Below, piece by piece: positions 45,801 to 58,091 of a DNA stretch of 64,000 bases (within the stretch, counting starts at the first letter, position 1; each line of letters opens with the position of its first letter). This DNA comes from Isoetes taiwanensis (taxonomy: Eukaryota; Streptophyta; Lycopodiopsida; Isoetales; Isoetaceae), in contig JAJEKV010000100.1 in the NCBI GenBank assembly GCA_021234155.1, positions 2,830,116 through 2,894,115 on the forward strand, read 5' to 3'. A model generated the notes under the pieces. The model did no database searches. It saw only the letters and a list, made by a program, of their open reading frames with translations, and had not been told where the DNA came from. The translations under genes were made by a program, and so were the position numbers.

Positions 45801-47720
45801 GTACAAGATTTCGGGAGGATTTGGTATAATTATGGAGAATATTGTACGTCAACCGCTTTCATTAATGATAGGCAACTCCATGTAAAATTCAAAATGTACA
45901 TTACAAACACTTTAACCCAGTTCAATTTTTTACATCAATATACAAAAAAATTCAATCACCCTTTCATGCTTCTACCCGTAGTTGCCAAATCCAAATGAGA
46001 ACTCATAAAAGTTTTCATACTATGGCCAATATTCATTCTGTCGCATTGCCAACACAGAGAGACATAGTAAATAAAGCATTGTTGGTGAATCAAGAGTTGC
46101 AATGGCCAATATATAAAAACAAATCCTTCAACAACCTCTTGCAATTGCTTATTCTCATGATCATCACAATTGCCTAGTTATATCGCCAACATCTCTTTAA
46201 AGTCCACTAAAGACCAACTAGAGCAGATCCCCTGGATAATCTATTGGAACATGTCCATTTTATGCGAGGGAGAAAGCAACACAAACGCTGTGTTACCTAA
46301 GCTTTTGCAAGGCATTGAACTTTTGCATTTTGTTCATAAAAGCTTCTAATTTTGGATGGTTAAAAAAGATTGCATGCTCTCATACTAAGTATCATTGGAA
46401 AGAGCAATCTCAAGATCTTTTTTCTCTGCCAATATTTTAGCAACTTGTTGTCGCTCAGCAGCTAATTGCTTCTACTCAAGTTTGAGGTCCCGCAACACTT
46501 TTTGGGAATAAAATTGTGAACTATAATCCTTGTGCAGAATGTTCTTCAGTTCCAGGGAGTTGCATCTTCTTCAGCCTTTACACAATAAAGAATATATAAT
46601 TGCAAGGTATATCCGTTGGATATATCAAGATATATTGAACTACTTATGCATAATCTTGCAAAATCTGATCATGTATACCCTGATACAACTCATGGCATCT
46701 ATTCCTAAACAATTCACGACCTAACATTACTGGCCAGTTCATCTCGTGCCTCAATTGCTCCTAACAGGGTGCTAGGAATACACAATTGGTGGCAAGCATC
46801 AACTAAGGGTTAGCAGCAAATTTCACTATGGCAAGTATGTTACAGTCCAAGCTATTTTCTCATTGATGTTATTACTCAACATGTACCCATGGACTTACTT
46901 TACATGAGGCAGCATCAATCCCAAGAAAATGATATATCCTGTATCTTATATAAAGGAGGCATTTGAACCCTCATGGGTGGGATGAGGTCCATGTATACTT
47001 CAGAAGGGTTAAAATAAAGAGCCCTATAACCACTGTATAAGGGCAGATCATTTGGAGGGAAAGTGAATTGGAAGATGGTAGAGACTAGCCATGTAAACAA
47101 CCAAACAATAACAACGCCTGCATATCTCTAATTAATCTGAGCCTGAACTTCATCAGAAACTTCAAAACAACAAGTATAAAGACAAATCTTAATTTTATCT
47201 GAGATTGTTCCTCCTATGCCTATGTTTTTTCATCGTTTTTGCAAGTTTTTAAGTTTTTCCATTGGAACATCCGCATAGTTCATAATTATTAGTAACACTC
47301 CTATGCAACAAAATATCATAGAGTCGCTTGGTCACTTATAATTAACCTCTTCCATATGCTGAACATACTACTGGTTTTGTCCTTGCCAACTAGTTGAGAT
47401 CCAACATCCAACTGAAAATAAATTAGCCTCAATATCCATCTAAACTGCATAGAAAAGCAAACAAGAAAATCCATACTGTTTTTAATGTTTCGTTTTTCCT
47501 ATGCAAAAATTAAAGTGTCTTGAAGAAAGAATGGATACACATTCTGAACTTTAGAACATAGAAGACAAATTTGGACGGCATGAAGAAAGTGCACTGCTAC
47601 CTGTGTGCTCACAAGCCGAGATAAAACATGTGGTTTTGCTCTGAATCCCTCCAAATTACAAATAATTTGAAGCCTAGTTTGGTAACAAATAGAGAATGTA
47701 AGAACGTTGCGTATACTCAG
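45800..47720. other. AT-rich intergenic DNA
   Basis: No gene, RNA or repeat structure that I can support. Confidence 0.5.
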
Positions 47721-47721
47721 T

Positions 47722-50028
47722 GAGAAAGAAGTGAAGTGAAGTGAAGTGTTTATTACGTCTTGTCGAGGCCTAACAGGCCTATAAGACGACAAAAAATGCA
47801 ACATACATCATAGATTTCCACCGTTGTCATCGGTGGATGTACTACTCTCACTCTCTGAATGTGTATCACTAGAGTAACTGCTATCGGATCTCACTCTCCT
47901 GGTATAGCTTTCTCTCCGCTCAAGTACATCAGATATAAAATTGCCAATCTTCTTACTTGGGAGCATAAACAGATCTAGCAATGATAACGCACATATGTCA
48001 TACCTACGCCTGATATCCCCGTAAGATGGACAGCAGAGCAGAGTGTGGTACTCATCTTCTATATGTTCTCCAACACACATTTCACATGTACGTTCTGATC
48101 TAGGTATCCCATGCCATCTTCCTGTCTCTATCTTCAGGTAATGTGAGCTGAGCCTCATACGTGCCATCACGTGTCGGAAATGCAATGATATCCCATCTGA
48201 TAAATACTTAGCTCCTGTAAGTTCTGGATTTAGGGATGTGCGATAGAAAGCCATCTTAGTCTCGGGTGCCCTCCATACTTTTCCATGCATGCGGTCTATT
48301 ACCAGCTTACGGACATCTTCTTTATTGCCCAGTAAATCTTCCACTTTAAGATTCCATTTTCTCAACCACAATTCTGCATCATGGTACCATCCTTTCTCCT
48401 TACTGGCACGCAATGCAACATGCGGTAATCGGTCATCCTCCCCATAGCGGACCTTAGCAATGTACCCCGCAAAGTGCAATATTGCTTCACATTCCAGCGG
48501 GAGCAAGCCTCCTTCTGCTAACATCATAGGATAGGGCGTTTGTAACTTGACCCCTAGTTCGGAATGCAGAAATCTTTTTTGCAGCTTCTCAACCAAGAGC
48601 CACAGATTAGCTGTAACACTGGGAGCCCACACCTCACATCCATAGAGCACAACGGTTTGGACTAAAGTCTTAAAAAGTGTCTTTTTCATGTTCCAATCCC
48701 ACAAGTGATTCTTCTTACATAGCTTTTGCAGCGCGCATAAGGCTTTAAGCCCATTACTGTATCTTTGCTCAATGCACATGTTCCATCTGTAGTTGCTTTC
48801 AAATATAACCCCTAAGTACTTGAAGGAGGTTACTGTTTCTAGCTGGAGTCCCTTATAATAGAAAACATGTTTTGCACGGGTGCCAACCGCCATAACCTTA
48901 GTTTTAGATATATTCACCTCCAAACCAGTTCTATCACAAAAGGCACCCAACATTTCAAGATGAGTATCCAACCCTTGTTTAGTCCTAGCTATTAAGACCA
49001 CATCGTCCGCATATAACAAGAGGGAGATAACATGTTCAGCCAAGGGAGCTCCTGGGCCACCATTATACACAATCCAATCCTCTAATTCGTCTATAAAGAG
49101 ACCGAACAGAGTAGGAGAAAGAGGGCAACCCTGCTTTACTCCAATGTTGCTGTGTACCTGGTCTTTGCAGATATCCTTCCATGGCCGAGATAGCTCTACT
49201 AGGACTTTATCATACAAGCATCGCACTGCTGCCCTCAATTCCATTGGGACATTTAAAACCTCCATTCTAGCCCATAGTTTATCACGCGGCACCGTATCAA
49301 ATGCCTTAGTGTAATCCACAAATGCCAAGAATAATGGTTTCTTCTTCCCTTTCACATTTTCTAAGATGGCCCGGAGAGTCACCAACTGGTCCGTGGTGGA
49401 GTGGCGTGGCCTAAAACCTGCTTGCCCCTTGGCTCTTACTTTATTCTCCTCCGCCCAAGAGCTCAATTTCCTCTCTACAACAGTAGCAAACAGTTTTGCC
49501 CACAGGTTACTTACCATAATTGTTCGGTAGTTATTCACATCTAAATTGTTGCCTCCTTTAGGTACTGGCACCACTCTATTGCATTGCCATTCAGCAGGGA
49601 ATCCCTGCTGTATCACCTTATTGAACATATGAGTAATATACTCTACAATGTGATCCCCGGCCCATTTTATTAATTCAGCCACTAAGCCCATATTGTCAGC
49701 TGCTTTACCATTAGATAAGCGCCTAATGCAATCACAAATGTCCTCCACAGAAAAGCTGCCCATAGTGCCTTTTGGCAGGGGTGCAAGCTCATGTATCCCT
49801 GGTTTATGGTACAACATGCGCACATGATTAATCAACATCTCCCACGGCAGATTAGATTCCTGTTTTTTCTGCATTTTCATCTTATTCCAGAAGCTCTTTG
49901 GATGTGTTATCCACTCCATGAGAAGCCTTTCCTGCCTAACTTTCATATAAGTTCTCTTCCTTCTGACAATCCTTCTATATTCCAGTAGCATTTGTTTCTT
50001 ATCACATTCTGGTGAGAGAGAGAAAGAA
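47722..50028 (-). mobile_element. young 5'-truncated LINE with short-repeat tail and 9 bp TSD
   Basis: GAGAAAGAA occurs at 47722-47730 and 50020-50028, immediately outside the element, a credible target duplication. The minus-strand 3' end is not poly(A) but ACTTC repeats (about four units, 47731-47750) after CGTAATAAAC. This is typical of RTE-like and some other non-L1 LINEs. AGGCCT-GTT-AGGCCT just upstream (~47768-47785) forms a terminal hairpin. The 5' part, including an endonuclease domain, is missing. Because the RT frame is fully open, insertion was recent. Confidence 0.85.
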
Positions 50029-50051
50029 AGCAAGCAAGAACGCATTAACAT
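47808..50051 (-). CDS. LINE reverse transcriptase, 5'-truncated open frame (747 codons)
   Basis: This is the only long intact frame in the window. It has the non-LTR RT motifs in order: PVPKGG..DVNNYRTI (~163-178), QAGFRPRHSTTDQ (~210-222), FVDYTKAFDTVPR with catalytic Asp246, GVKQGCPLSPTLFGLF (~304-319), YADD catalytic pair (347-350) and FKYLGVIF (~410-417). Near the C-terminus, residues 656-674 (CEMC...EYHTLLC) form a CCHC-like knuckle. Asp/Glu-rich and Ser-rich residues end the protein. The first 11 codons lie in flanking host DNA beyond the target duplication, so the apparent start is fortuitous. The true ORF would continue upstream with an endonuclease. It copies its RNA at a nicked target in the nucleus. 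Activity of this copy is unlikely without the missing 5' half. Confidence 0.92.
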   Translation of the reverse strand: MLMRSCLLSFSLSPECDKKQMLLEYRRIVRRKRTYMKVRQERLLMEWITHPKSFWNKMKMQKKQESNLPWEMLINHVRMLYHKPGIHELAPLPKGTMGSFSVEDICDCIRRLSNGKAADNMGLVAELIKWAGDHIVEYITHMFNKVIQQGFPAEWQCNRVVPVPKGGNNLDVNNYRTIMVSNLWAKLFATVVERKLSSWAEENKVRAKGQAGFRPRHSTTDQLVTLRAILENVKGKKKPLFLAFVDYTKAFDTVPRDKLWARMEVLNVPMELRAAVRCLYDKVLVELSRPWKDICKDQVHSNIGVKQGCPLSPTLFGLFIDELEDWIVYNGGPGAPLAEHVISLLLYADDVVLIARTKQGLDTHLEMLGAFCDRTGLEVNISKTKVMAVGTRAKHVFYYKGLQLETVTSFKYLGVIFESNYRWNMCIEQRYSNGLKALCALQKLCKKNHLWDWNMKKTLFKTLVQTVVLYGCEVWAPSVTANLWLLVEKLQKRFLHSELGVKLQTPYPMMLAEGGLLPLECEAILHFAGYIAKVRYGEDDRLPHVALRASKEKGWYHDAELWLRKWNLKVEDLLGNKEDVRKLVIDRMHGKVWRAPETKMAFYRTSLNPELTGAKYLSDGISLHFRHVMARMRLSSHYLKIETGRWHGIPRSERTCEMCVGEHIEDEYHTLLCCPSYGDIRRRYDICALSLLDLFMLPSKKIGNFISDVLERRESYTRRVRSDSSYSSDTHSESESSTSTDDNGGNL

Positions 50052-50924
50052 CTATAGGAGTACCTAATGTTCCTAGACGAAATATTACCCATGTTACATA
50101 ATCCTTCAGCATGCTTTCTGTGGCTCTCGGAAGAATGGGAACGTACCTGGCATTCATACGAATCATGAAGGAGATACTGGCCATAAATATGCTAACCAGT
50201 CTAACACCATAGTCGAAAGGTGTGATCATTCTCACTTCAAACCTTATATGCCTTGTTGCAGAGCATTATACGCATGCTTACTGTTCTTGATGCACATGCT
50301 TATTGATCTATTACAGTCTCTATATACTCGTGTGTCGTCATGACTACATGTTGGTGTTTTAAAAGCGACAGTGCAATCTCACATGCAGATGCGATATCAA
50401 AAGATGAGAATAAATCCTGCACCTAGTTGGGAGGCTGGAAATGTAACTTGAATGTTAACTTCGAGATAAGTGTTGTAATTTGCCTTAGGGTGAGATTCCA
50501 CACAGTGGAAGGCAATTAACTTAAAACTTTGCCATTAATGCTGGAACTTCCAACTCCCAGCCCTCATCTCCCAGTAGTTAGAGCAGCATTTTTGGCAATT
50601 ATACACTAAACCGAGCCTAATGCCAAACCTAAATTGCCGCTCTTAATTGAAACTAATGGAATCTGAGCTCCTTCGGCATTTTGAAAGATGGCTCTTCCTG
50701 ATTTGTGGACGTAAACTGCCACATCAAGAACTACCATAATGGAATCTCACCCTTAGATATCATTAAAATTCTTAAGCTATAAATAAACTAACTTTTCATC
50801 ACGAGACCACCATTTAATAAACATCTAGTATGCAATCTATACGTGTTCCTATCGAAACATATATAATCATACATCTCTTTTTTGCCTTTTTTTTTCAATC
50901 CTATTTTTTCTGGGGTCTGCCATA
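50029..50924. other. AT-rich intergenic DNA
   Basis: No supported feature. Confidence 0.5.
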
Positions 50925-51135
50925 CGCGAAGTCGACGGAGCGCAGTAAATATCGGACGCTGACATGTTATACCCACGGGCATATCCGTGGTATATCTGTG
51001 TGTTTGACATGTTATAGCCACGCCCAAAAAAAATTACACGGCGTTTTTGTGGACTTAGCGGATTTTTTGCCATTTAAGGCTGGGTATAACATGTCAGCGT
51101 CCGACATTTACCGCGATGGGAAGTCGACACGTATG
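50925..51135. mobile_element. foldback / MITE-like element
   Basis: Left arm 50945-50975 (TAAATATCGGACGCTGACAT and on to TTATACCCA) is matched inversely by 51080-51111 (TGGGTATAACATGTCAGCGT and on to CATTTA). Weaker pairing extends out to CATACG/CGTATG (50931 and 51127). The centre contains CCACGG-GCATAT-CCGTGG and another direct GACATGTTATAGCCACG. The arms enclose ~100 bp. No target duplication is clear. Confidence 0.68.
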
Positions 51136-52860
51136 GACTTTTTGGTTTTCTTCAGCTGCAAGCAAGCGGACTGTTTGCACAAAATAGGGCCTAATATCTG
51201 GGCTGAGAGCAACCTTGACGTTCGACATGTACATTTTTCCTTCATTTGTAAAATCTGCATGGTTGACACGTGGATCTTCCTCTTTCTTGCTTTGCAAGCA
51301 ATCCGTCATGGATTCCCGGTCTTGGTTTTTTGAGGAAGGCTAGATAAAGATCAGGATAACTTCAAAGCTCACCGATTACCTGCTTCCGGCTAAGGGCGGC
51401 ATACCTTGGTGATGTTGCACCCATTCATATTTTCAGCCAAACGGTTAAGGCACTTGCATTTCAAGCCAAATATATTGATTTATATCCATTTCTCTGATAC
51501 CTTCCCCATTTGTGGCAACTGATGCCAGCTCTAATGTCACTGGAAAACCTTATAACCCCAAATATTTTGTTAATCCTGAGCTGGGAACTAGAAATGGAGA
51601 GTCATAGGAAGAAAAAACGACAGGTTTATTTGGTTAAAAGACTAAGAAAGGTTGAGATTATTAGCATCATCAGGTTGGCGATTAGGAGCGTCCTTAACAA
51701 GTAAGGCCTCACTGACTCTGTGGCTTGCACTACCAGTGGTTGATGTCATAGCTGTGATGGATCGTCTAGCAGGAGTGATAAGTGCCGCAGCAGTTGTCAT
51801 TGCGTAACTCTTAAAGGTCAATTGCTCTCAAGCCTTATCTTTTAAATGGTTTTAAGCCTTATGTAGCATCTAAGATTTCCTTGTTGATGCAGGAATCACA
51901 TAATGTATATATGAAGGTTTTGTTACAGTTTAAAGTCAACTCAAGTTTACTTCAGGTCTGTAACTGTTTCGTCTGTGCATCTATTAATTATATGATATTT
52001 TGTGAGCTTACTTGTGATTGTCTTATTAGTGTGCATCAAAATCACGTTTGATAGCATGCCAATGCACTAGAACAGAAGCTAGTTCAGTGCATGTTCAAAT
52101 GGGTATCAAGGCTGCCTCAGGAATGGTCCAAGAGCATCTTAATTCCCAATTCAGGTTGTATCCTGCAAGATCCAGGTTGTCAAGATTTTCTGTCTGTTTG
52201 TACCCATGCAAGCATGTTCTTTCAGAGTAACGTACTCAAAAGCTTCATCCATGACCATTTACAGCATGAAACTTTTATGCAAGGTTCAAAGCGGGCCAAG
52301 GAATTTTGAGAATATCTGCTCTGGGAAGTCTCAGACACCCAAATCCGGCACCATGGTTACTTATGTGGGCTAAAAAAGCAAGACTATCCGGGTTTTCCAT
52401 TTACATTGAAGATCATCATTCTGTTAACCCAAGGGGAGCTTCCAAAAAAAAATCAAATTGCATATTGAGAAAATAAAATGTTTTGCAAAGCCACTGAAAG
52501 GAGTCATAGATGTGCTATCTTCTTGATGCAAAGGGAGCCGTTTGGAGAAGAGCTCCCAAGCAAAATTGGGTACTGTTTTGAATTTGTCATGTCCAAATTG
52601 AAGGCATATTAGTTTGCAAAATTAGCTTAATGTGCACCTCGCTTCATCCATGCATGTCCAATACAAAATTTATGAAATCTATCATTGAACTTCTTCTATC
52701 ATTATATGGAATTTAGAGCGGTCCCGAGCACAAGTGTCATCTACAATATTTAGAATGTGTCATAATTATGTATCCTCATTCTACATGTTAACCATTGGCA
52801 GGAGATTGGCTTGCAAAAAGGATCTAATGGTGAGAATGCCATGGTTGTCACAAACATCAC
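51136..52860. other. intergenic DNA
   Basis: Several 60-70 codon frames (for example 52048-52230) show no known domain and no splice-linked partner. No repeats stand out. Confidence 0.45.
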
Positions 52861-52875
52861 GTCTTGCCCAATGGA

Positions 52876-53145
52876 AACCTCGCCCACTTTCCCTGGAAAC
52901 CTCCCCTACTTTCCCCGGAAACCTCCCCCATTTTCCTGGAAACCTCCCCAACTTTCCCTGGAAACCTCCCCAACTTTCCCTGGAAACCTCCCCAACTTTC
53001 TCCAGATTAGAAAAGAGGGAAGGTTTTCCATGGAAACCTCCCCACCTTTCCCTGGAAACCTCCCCAACTTTCTTGGATGACCTGGGGAGGTTTCCAATTA
53101 AGAAAACATAGGAGGTTTCCATGGAAAGGTGGGGAGGTTTCCACA
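52876..53145. repeat. GGAAACCTCCCC tandem repeat with inverted end
   Basis: About eight units of GGAAACCTCCCCAACTTTCC (22 bp period including CT) run from 52876 to 53070. Opposed GGGGAGGTTTCC copies follow at ~53083-53140, so the block folds back on itself. The right flank, TTCTTTAAATTTGCACG (53160), resembles the left flank of the related locus at 61441 (TTCTTTAAATTTGGACG). Confidence 0.88.
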
Positions 53146-53291
53146 AAAGAAAAAAAAAAGTTCTTTAAATTTGCACGAAGACCAAGACTAGCCCCCGTGC
53201 ATCTCGGTCCTCGTGCTTCTTAATGACGAGGCGCAGTCCATCGGTGGTTGCCAACATTAATGAATGTTTTTTATTTTTTTTTAATATTTTA

Positions 53292-53336
53292 TGGAAACCT
53301 CCCCAACTTTCCAAAGAAACTAGGGGAGGTTTCCAC
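53292..53336. repeat. single GGAAACCTCCCC...GGGGAGGTTTCC hairpin
   Basis: TGGAAACCTCCCC and GGGGAGGTTTCCA are separated by ~20 bp, an isolated inverted pair of the same motif as 52876-53145. Confidence 0.85.
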
Positions 53337-53339
53337 AAA

Positions 53340-55070
53340 ATGTCTATAAAATTTCAAAATGAGCTATTTCTTCAAGCAGATCGTCCCTTTAGTTCTTCTT
53401 TCATCCACGAATTTATCCAAGCTTTATCTTCAAGTAAATCATCCAAGTTCTTCCTCGTACATGTTCTTGCCAAGACTACAGTCACAGTTATGCAAAAAAT
53501 TACATTAAAAGAACCTTGTTCAAGGCAAGATCATTTATCCCAATATCCACCCTGGTTTTTGAGGCCAGGCCACATCAGGCACTCTCCAAACCAAAGCCCA
53601 TATAACTTGTCAAATAATCTTCCATCTATAAACTTGAATAATCTTACATCTTGTCATAAAATTTTTAAACTTGAATAATCTTACGTCTTGTCATATAATC
53701 TTACAACATAAACTTAAATCTTACATCTTACATCTATATCTTACATCTATGAAGTTTTGAATTTGAAAGTATAAAGTGTAAAAGAAACTTTGAATCTTGA
53801 TATAACATATTCCATGGAAAAGACAATGGAATAAGAATATTTTCAATAATATAAACTTCTCAAATGATCTCAAAGAATAGTTATATCATTTAAATCTTTC
53901 GATCGTACTAATATCAAGCATTAACATAAGACGAGAACCAATCTCTTGATCCCAAATCTAGTTGGATATCTAGATAATTAGTTTTATTCAGATATTTTAA
54001 CTTCTCTTATGAACCTGTAGTTCAATGTTCATAGTTTAAATATAAAGCAATGGTCCAAAATAACCATGTGGATCACATATCACTGAAGAATATCAAAATT
54101 TTAACCTTATAATAGTTAAATCATAAAGCATATGAGAGGCAACACCGTCTTAAAGGATTCATCACTATTTATTTATTTATAACAATGGTCCACAATAATC
54201 TTGTGGATCACATTCTTAGAGCAAAAACCTTCAACCAGTTCTAACCTTAACATGAGAACTCAGTTTTAGTTCTATTTCCAACTTTAAGTAATAAGGAAGC
54301 TTCAACAGAACATTTTCATGGAGGCTTTTAAAGCTGGAACTTGGAAGATGGAACAAGAAATTGTATTATGAAGTATAAAACCAGTCAAACCTGATTTGGA
54401 TAACTCGGATTGTTTCTTGCTTCATGCGTATGCCAAGATACATTCTTTCAGCATCAAATAGAAATCGCTCCTTTATCATAAGAAAACTTTTTACCACAGC
54501 TTGCATGAAAGAACAAAACTGCAGCTGCCACACCATATATATGTAAACATTGTTTATAATTCAAGCATCTTTCGGTGCTTTGAACACAAAGCAAATCTAA
54601 GATTGTCCATTATGTAACAACGATATAAACATGCAATAGCATTATGAAAGCCAAGGACTTACCACAGCTTCTTTTCCATAGAACAGATTCCCAGCTTCTA
54701 TGGTGGACAATTTTTAGAATAAGAATCACGGCAAATCTGGATCTCATCTCTGAGCATACTATCTATTTCGAAATGTTTATATCTTAGCTATATTCGTCCA
54801 GAAACTTCCATTTCGAAATGCCTTTGTTCATTTACCATTTTGAACACTAAATTACTCCAACGGCTATGCATTTAGCTCTGAGAAATGTATCAGGGAGCAA
54901 GAGCTAGCATAATCGGTTATAGATGGATCTCCTGAATAAGAGCAAGGAGCCTTCAAGCAGGTCGAAATCACCAGTATACGGCAGAACTATAGTCTGTTTT
55001 TTGAACACAAGGATTTACACCTGGACATAGAATAGCCAAAAGCATGTCCCATTGTGAATCGATACCTTTT
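53340..55070. other. AT-rich intergenic DNA
   Basis: Loose repeats of 'aatcttacatctt' at 53635-53750. No gene recognised. Confidence 0.5.
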
Positions 55071-55745
55071 GCAGGTCGCCAAGCGCACACTTTATTGGCT
55101 CCCGGAACCGAGTTCGCGAACCAATCGGGTTCGCCCAAGCGAACCCCAAGAATTCGCCTAGGCGAACCCGCCGGATTCGCCCAAGCGAACCCAGTTGAAG
55201 ACGTGGCGGGGGTCTTGGTTACTTGGCGTTGTTGCTGGGTTCGCCCAAGCGAACCCCTAAGCAGGGTTGCGGATGGCAGCGGATGGCAGTGGCAGCAGAT
55301 GGCAGTGGAAGTCGGTGGATGGCAGGCCCTACCGGGTTCGCCCAAGCGAACCCACCGGCGGGGCCCGTACGGCAGCGTTGGCAGGGCGGTACCCGATGGC
55401 AGGCGTGTCGCTTCACCCTACCGGGTTCGCCCAAGTGAACCCATGGCGGCAGGGCGAGGTACGGTCAGCAGGGTCGCAGGGCGGAGCAGGTGGATTCGCA
55501 GGTGGTCAGGTACGTACTTTAGATTCGCGCTGCTGGCAGGATCCTGCCCGTAACACTTTCGGTGCAACAAAATCCCATAGCTATAGTAGGGAATATATTG
55601 GCAACAACCAATGCAAGAAAATGAAATATAAAATGTATTACACCAGAAGAGTGCTTATAAAATGTTACTCACGCAGGAGAGCGAACCCAACAGCGAACCC
55701 CTTATTCGACTCCGACTTCTGGCGACGCCCGAGCGCCAAAGCTTG
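55071..55745 (+). repeat. dispersed repeat with GGGTTCGC hairpins, copy A
   Basis: Contains five or more copies of GGGTTCGCCCAAGCGAACCC or close variants (near 55127, 55169, 55239, 55338, 55425), each an 8 bp stem with a 4-base loop. GGATGGCAG repeats lie near 55270-55325. It ends with a conserved block running from GGATCCTGCCCGTAACAC (55540) to CGCCCGAGCG (~55735). The same family lies inverted at 59917-60575. Translations give repeated G-F-A-W-A-N-P or V-R-L-G-E-P-like peptides, the trace of the palindrome in two frames rather than a protein. Confidence 0.85.
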
Positions 55746-56440
55746 AAGTCAATCTCCGCGGTAAGGATTTTAAAGTCTGGGATAAAGTTTTTAAATGTGC
55801 CTGTGCTTTTGCTTGCAACTCTTTGCCGGTTGGTTCACAGACAAATACGTTTCTTGCCATCATGATGGTGTTATATCTAAGATATTTGATGTATGTAAAC
55901 CCCATCTTCGATATATTCAAATGTCGAGGTAATGGGACTCCTTTGATAGTTTCAAAGTGTTTGATTCCTTTTCACAATGATCTTAGTTCAAGATAGTGTA
56001 TAGGGTGGTCAAGAATCAAAGGCACTCTATTAGAGTGCAGGTCGCAACATCGAAATATTGTGTTGTGGCGTTGTGGCATATTATGCACCACGTTAAGTAT
56101 ATAGAAATCATTTTTCAAATTTGTATCTGTAAGTGTTAAAAATTTTGTTGTCCAAGATAGATGCTCAGCTACGACATGCACATGTATCATTTTTCTATTT
56201 GGGTTACAGATTGAGCTTGCTTTTTTTTAATTCTTACCTGGCTTACACAATACCATACATGAGTGGATAGCTTTTGCAATTTTCTTTGAGCTAAGGCATA
56301 TTTGATTGTTTTTTCTATTATCTAACTTAAAGGAATAAAAAATAAGAAATAATAAGGGAAGCATATGTACATTAATCATTAACTAAATGAACCATTGGTT
56401 ATTTAAATGAAAATTCAAATACAAGGCTTATGTTAGTTCT
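55746..56440. other. AT-rich intergenic DNA
   Basis: No supported feature. Confidence 0.5.
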
Positions 56441-56653
56441 CTTGTTCACCTGTAATTCAGATATCTATTTGAGAGCACTCTACATTTATCCGCCAGCGAC
56501 CATGTCTTACTCGGCGGGCAGTTCCCCAAAGGGCATGGTGGAGCCCCCTTGCCGTTTGGCCTGCAGAGTGGCGCTGATGTTCCCGGACGCATTGGTAGCA
56601 TTGTAGAATGGTACCCCAACTGACATTGTCTTAACCCGCTACGTCTGTTTTGT

Positions 56654-58091
56654 GTGCTTGTTAACCGTATTTGTTTTGTGACAGGGAATACCATGGCATT
56701 TGGTGCCTCGTCCGCAGAGTCACGTCGGTTGAGAGTGGTCGGGCCCCCACCGTTGCCCAGCGGTGGATTTGCACAGCACCTGGGTGTACACACTTTGTGG
56801 ACAAGATTCGTCGTGACCCCTGGTTTCGGGATTGACGCGATGGAGCTTGGGGCCACCATCGAGCCACCATGCATCAATGGTGACGGTCCGCAACCCCGCG
56901 AATTGCAGAGAGAGTGGTGTCCGAGCGGGAGAGGGCTGCAAAACGTCGAGAAGATCCTGCGAAAGCCGCACGTATGATGGAGGTGGCGGCCAGACATAGA
57001 AAGGCGAGGAGACAAGGCGCAACAACAATGCGCCTACAGCATGTCCTAACCCCTGAGGCGGCCCTCGATGCCTTCCCTGAGGGGCCGGACGCCATGTTCT
57101 ATGAGGCCAAAGACACAGCACGCGGACGAGGCCAGAGGATGCAGCCCTTTCATGAAGGTTGCATCGAGTCGAGCTTAGTGCCACGTATGGCGTTCGGCAG
57201 GAAGACTCGACCGCACATGCTATGCTCAATGACTGGGCCATTGCACAGAGGATGGGTGGCCATTTGCCCACATAGGAGGAGTTGCTACCTGAGCTCCACA
57301 GGATACGGGAGTCTCAGCCAGGTTATGATGCGGGGTCATCTTTGCCACCAGTTTCTGTGGCTGGTAGCATCCACACTCCAACTGATCCCTCCTTCGCCCG
57401 GGAGGTGAGTGGTTTGCGCCCGATTGACAGGGAAGAGTTCCAAATGAGGTAGGGAGCAGGTCGTAATTAGCCCCACTCATGAGACATGTCCGTTGCCGTA
57501 CCGATCTCTACATGGCCAGCCCTCCTTCCATAGGGCGCTTGCGCGGTGACAGGGCTGACCCGCCGAGGGGTCGCCAGGTCTTCGATGATATAATGAGGAC
57601 GGCGATGGCAAGCACGGGCATGGCACACACCTCGCCATTTCCGCTTGATCGCAATGTCGAGGGAGCAGAGGCATGGATGAGAGACCGAGCACGCGGTTTC
57701 TTCATGTACCACGCTGGAGAGTTCGACGCACACCATCCGAGCTACCCGGGTGTGTGTACCCATTCGAGGATGGTCTCAGCCCCATAGACGGTCGGCACAG
57801 TTCCCTGAGCACTTACAGATCCCGGCCAGGTTACATCTTCAGTCCCTTTTTTGGGAAGAGGTTGCGAGCAGGGCGTCAGATGGTGTGGCCACTTTGCAGG
57901 AGGGCGTCGGGCCAGCATGCGGCGTACAACTCACATCTGACCTCATCGAGGCGTGCACCCCTGATGGACAGTGGGAGGAGAGGCACATTCGAGTGTTGAT
58001 GAGGTACGTGTCGGGTTTAGGTTTAGTTTGTATGAATCGTCGAAATCTACGTTTAGGTTCAAATCTAACCACTGGACGTCGATGTATGTAG
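56654..58091 (+). CDS. GC-rich unknown gene, frame-broken or multi-exon
   Basis: Base composition and codon use change sharply here. Frames 56654-56977, 56914-57408, 57479-57787 and 57750-58091 succeed one another on the + strand. The second includes a strongly basic helical segment (RERAAKRREDPAKAARMMEV) followed by LTPEAALDAFPEGPDAMFYE; a frame change near 57185 would continue as DSTAHAMLNDWAIAQRMGG. A TGTGACAG acceptor-like site precedes the first frame at 56684. I recognise no domain. It may be one gene with introns and consensus errors, or a decayed transposon gene. It runs towards the minus-strand gene ending at 58065. Confidence 0.35.

Noticed and set aside
55044-55746. Proteins with repeated FAWANP / RLGEP-like peptides
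   Set aside because: They are read-through of the GGGTTCGCCCAAGCGAACCC palindrome in several frames; no conserved start or domain.
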